From Conexibacter sp. SYSU D00693 (lineage in GTDB: Bacteria > Actinomycetota > Thermoleophilia > Solirubrobacterales > Solirubrobacteraceae), in assembly GCF_017084525.1 (NCBI RefSeq), contig NZ_CP070950.1, positions 930,001 to 994,000 of the forward strand: DNA of 64,000 bases, read 5' to 3'. This document shows positions 62,512 through 64,000 of this stretch, piece by piece. The notes beneath the pieces are model-generated. The model saw nothing but the letters and a program-made list of their open reading frames with translations. It was not told the origin of the DNA and did no database searches. The first letter of the stretch is position 1, and every line of letters begins with the position of its first letter. The position numbers were made by a program, and so were the translations under genes.

Positions 62512-63233
62512 CGCGGCGGCAGGCCGAAGCCGAAGCGCTGGAGGACCGCCCGCCCGCGGGCGCCGAGCAGTGCGCGCACATAGGCCTTCGCGCCCTCGCC
62601 GTCGCCGCCGCGACGCCGGACGATGCAGCCCTGGTAGCGGACGGTCGGCTGCGCCCGGCGCGGCAGCGCGATGGCGTCGGTCCGCCCCGCCGCGGCGCGG
62701 GCGTCGGTCGCGTAGACGAAGCCCGCGTCCGCGCTGCGCAGCGCGACCTTCGCGACGACCCCGCTCACCGCCGCCTCCTGGGAGACGGTGTTGGTCCGCA
62801 GGACCGAGCTGAGGCGCAGGCGCTGGAGCACCTGCCGCGTGTAGTCGCCGATCGGGACGCCGCGGCTGCCGACCGCCAGGCGACGCCGTCCGCTGCGCAG
62901 CCCGAAGACCGACCGCACCTTCGCCGGGTCTCCCTGCGGCACGAGGAGCACGAGGCGGTTGGTCGCGAAGGTCAGCGGCCGGGTGCAGCGGCCCGCGCGG
63001 TAGAGGGCGAGCGGCTCCCTCGGGCTGGCGGCGAGGAGGACGTCGGCCGGCGCGCCCCGCTCGACCTGGCGCTGGAGCGTGTTGGAGCCGGCGAAGCTGT
63101 AGCGGGGACCGTCGTCGAACGCCGGCAGCGCCTCGCGCAGGGAGGCGGCGGCGTAGACGGTCAGCGCGTGCGCGGGCGCCGCGAGGCCGAGCGCGAGCAG
63201 GAGGGTCAGGAGCGCCGTGCGGCGGACGGGCAC
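62508..63233 (-). CDS. modA: molybdate-binding protein ModA
   Basis: 241 aa, GTG start with signal peptide (residues 1-23, LGLAAPAHA). The mature protein begins LTVYAAASLREALPAF, the ModA signature for oxyanion binding, with SFAGSNTLQRQVERGAPADVLLAAS next. No lipobox cysteine follows the signal, so it is secreted or retained by the transporter. TACGCT ends 7 bases before the GTG. Confidence 0.92.
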   Translation of the reverse strand: MPVRRTALLTLLLALGLAAPAHALTVYAAASLREALPAFDDGPRYSFAGSNTLQRQVERGAPADVLLAASPREPLALYRAGRCTRPLTFATNRLVLLVPQGDPAKVRSVFGLRSGRRRLAVGSRGVPIGDYTRQVLQRLRLSSVLRTNTVSQEAAVSGVVAKVALRSADAGFVYATDARAAAGRTDAIALPRRAQPTVRYQGCIVRRRGGDGEGAKAYVRALLGARGRAVLQRFGFGLPPR

Positions 63234-63240
63234 GTCGTGC

Positions 63241-63246
63241 AGCGTA
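63241..63246 (-). promoter_or_regulatory. -10 box TACGCT of modABC
   Basis: Ends 7 bases before GTG 63233, within the 25-base gap after the Mop regulator gene. Confidence 0.45.
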
Positions 63247-63258
63247 CCTCGGCAATGC

Positions 63259-63639
63259 CTAGGCGCGCTCGACGACGACGGTCGTCGCCTTGACGACCGC
63301 GGTCGCGACGGAGCCGGGCTCGAGGCCGAGGTCGTCCGCCGCCTCGCGCGACATGAGCGAGACCACGCGGTACGGCCCGCAGGCGAGGTCGACCTGCGCC
63401 ATGACGCCGTCGCGCTTGATGTCGACGACGACGCCCGTGAACCGGTTGCGCGCGCTGGACCGGCCGTCGGTCGGCGTCCGCTCGCGCAGCAGCCGCGCGA
63501 GCTCCTCGGGCGCCATCACCCGCTCGCCCCCGACGCGCTCGAAGGCCACCTTGCCGTCGCGCTCCCAGCGGCGCAGCGTGTCGACGCTGACGCCGAGGGC
63601 CTGCGCCACCGCGCCGATCCGGATGCCGTTCTCGCTCAC
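63259..63639 (-). CDS. MerR-type HTH protein with molybdate-binding Mop/TOBE domain
   Basis: 126 aa. Residues about 5-55 are a MerR-like helix-turn-helix (IGAVAQALGVSVDTLRRWERDGKVAFER). Residues about 68-126 are a Mop/TOBE domain (RNRFTGVVVDIKRDGVMAQVDLACGPYRVVSLMSREAADDLGLEPGS). This is a compact alternative to ModE: one domain binds DNA, the other molybdate. Upstream of modABC on the same strand. GTG 63639 with TAGCGT 10 bases upstream; longer in-frame starts are less likely. Confidence 0.85.
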   Translation of the reverse strand: MSENGIRIGAVAQALGVSVDTLRRWERDGKVAFERVGGERVMAPEELARLLRERTPTDGRSSARNRFTGVVVDIKRDGVMAQVDLACGPYRVVSLMSREAADDLGLEPGSVATAVVKATTVVVERA

Positions 63640-63649
63640 GGGCGAGGCC

Positions 63650-63655
63650 ACGCTA
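63650..63655 (-). promoter_or_regulatory. -10 box TAGCGT of the Mop regulator gene
   Basis: Ends 10 bases before GTG 63639, in a 55-base gap shared with the divergent DUF2867 gene. Confidence 0.35.
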
Positions 63656-63694
63656 CTCGACGGACGCGCCGCCGCGCGGGAGGATGCGCGGGCG

Positions 63695-64000
63695 ATGACG
63701 CTGCCCAGGAGCGCGCACACGTCGCGGCCGTGGCTGATCCACGAGCTGGCGCCCGACTTCCGCCTGGAGGACGTCTGGGCGCTGCCCGCCCGCGGCGGTC
63801 CGGACGACTTCCCCCGCCTGGTCCGGGCGTTCGCGGCACTCGACCCGGCCCGTGGGTCGTCCCGGCTCTCGCGGCTGCTCTTCGCGATCCGCCTGCGGGC
63901 CGGCGAGCTCCTGGGCTGGGACGGCGAGGACGGCGGGCTCGGGCAGCGTGTGCCGAGCCTGCGCGACCGCCTGCCCGAGGTCCTGCGCCACGACCCGGCC
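63695..64000 (+). CDS. DUF2867-family protein (C-terminus off the right edge)
   Basis: 102 codons are visible from ATG 63695. Segments match DUF2867 proteins: SRPWLIHELAPDFRLEDVWALP near residues 10-31, then LSRLLFAIRLRAGELLGWD near residue 67. The function of the family is unknown. GAGGAT lies 9 bases before the ATG. Divergent from the Mop regulator gene. Confidence 0.7.
   Translation, partial: MTLPRSAHTSRPWLIHELAPDFRLEDVWALPARGGPDDFPRLVRAFAALDPARGSSRLSRLLFAIRLRAGELLGWDGEDGGLGQRVPSLRDRLPEVLRHDPA

Overview
The window is a dense stretch of very GC-rich DNA with frequent GTG starts and no tRNA, rRNA, CRISPR array, insertion sequence or phage gene that I can recognise. The classical (o-succinylbenzoate) menaquinone pathway, GatCAB, a queuosine-salvage glycosylase, Tat-exported PhoX, fused ECF sigma factors and a likely leaderless style of gene start suggest a high-GC actinobacterium. 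My best inference is the class Thermoleophilia (Solirubrobacterales-like); no marker here proves it.

Layout. 1-11.8 kb: menaquinone genes menE (cut by the left edge), menB, menA, menC, menH, menD and menF, on both strands and interleaved with two LysR regulators, a GH3-type lipoprotein and a DMT permease. 11.8-16.1 kb: PhoX-like phosphatase, then ilvB-ilvN. 15.8-24.2 kb (minus strand): small membrane proteins, gatC-gatA-gatB, folD and a PcrA/UvrD helicase. 24.3-27.6 kb: queuosine-nucleotide glycosylase, secreted trypsin-like protease, cysE and cysK. 27.6-32.6 kb: two unusual sigma factors, each fused to a zinc-finger anti-sigma-like motif and membrane segments, beside genes for secreted proteins of unknown function. 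32.6-38.6 kb: a DUF559-type nuclease-like gene flanked by palindromes, an APC permease plus copper amine oxidase, and a PucR-type regulator. 38.7-45.2 kb: Excalibur protein, a second PucR-type regulator, and a divergent five-gene operon (SDR, membrane protein, Baeyer-Villiger-type monooxygenase, linalool dehydratase/isomerase-like protein, 39-aa peptide). 45.2-52.5 kb: chemoreceptor, TetR, ABC-F ATPase and M6 metalloprotease. 52.6-60.7 kb: ECF sigma factor with a C-terminal SnoaL-like extension, cytochrome P450, AarF/UbiB kinase, transpeptidase lipoprotein, HhH-GPD repair protein and a CocE/NonD hydrolase. 60.7-64 kb: molybdate importer modA-modB-modC with a MerR-HTH/Mop regulator, then a DUF2867 gene cut by the right edge.

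How parts work together. MenF, MenD, MenH, MenC, MenE, MenB and MenA cover chorismate to demethylmenaquinone; the methyltransferase MenG and the DHNA-CoA thioesterase are not in the window. CysE and CysK make cysteine from serine. GatCAB corrects misacylated tRNAs. The permease/amine-oxidase pair looks like amine catabolism, and the SDR/BVMO/LDI operon like oxidation of a terpenoid or other hydrophobic alcohol. Both have plausible operators and adjacent PucR-type regulators.

Across the window, many genes have a TANNNT box about 6-10 bases before the start codon and no Shine-Dalgarno sequence, which suggests leaderless mRNAs. A dispersed palindrome family (core GGTGYC-N-GRCACC) lies between genes and at one locus supplies the stop codons of two convergent genes. 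No gene-free stretch exceeds 300 bases.
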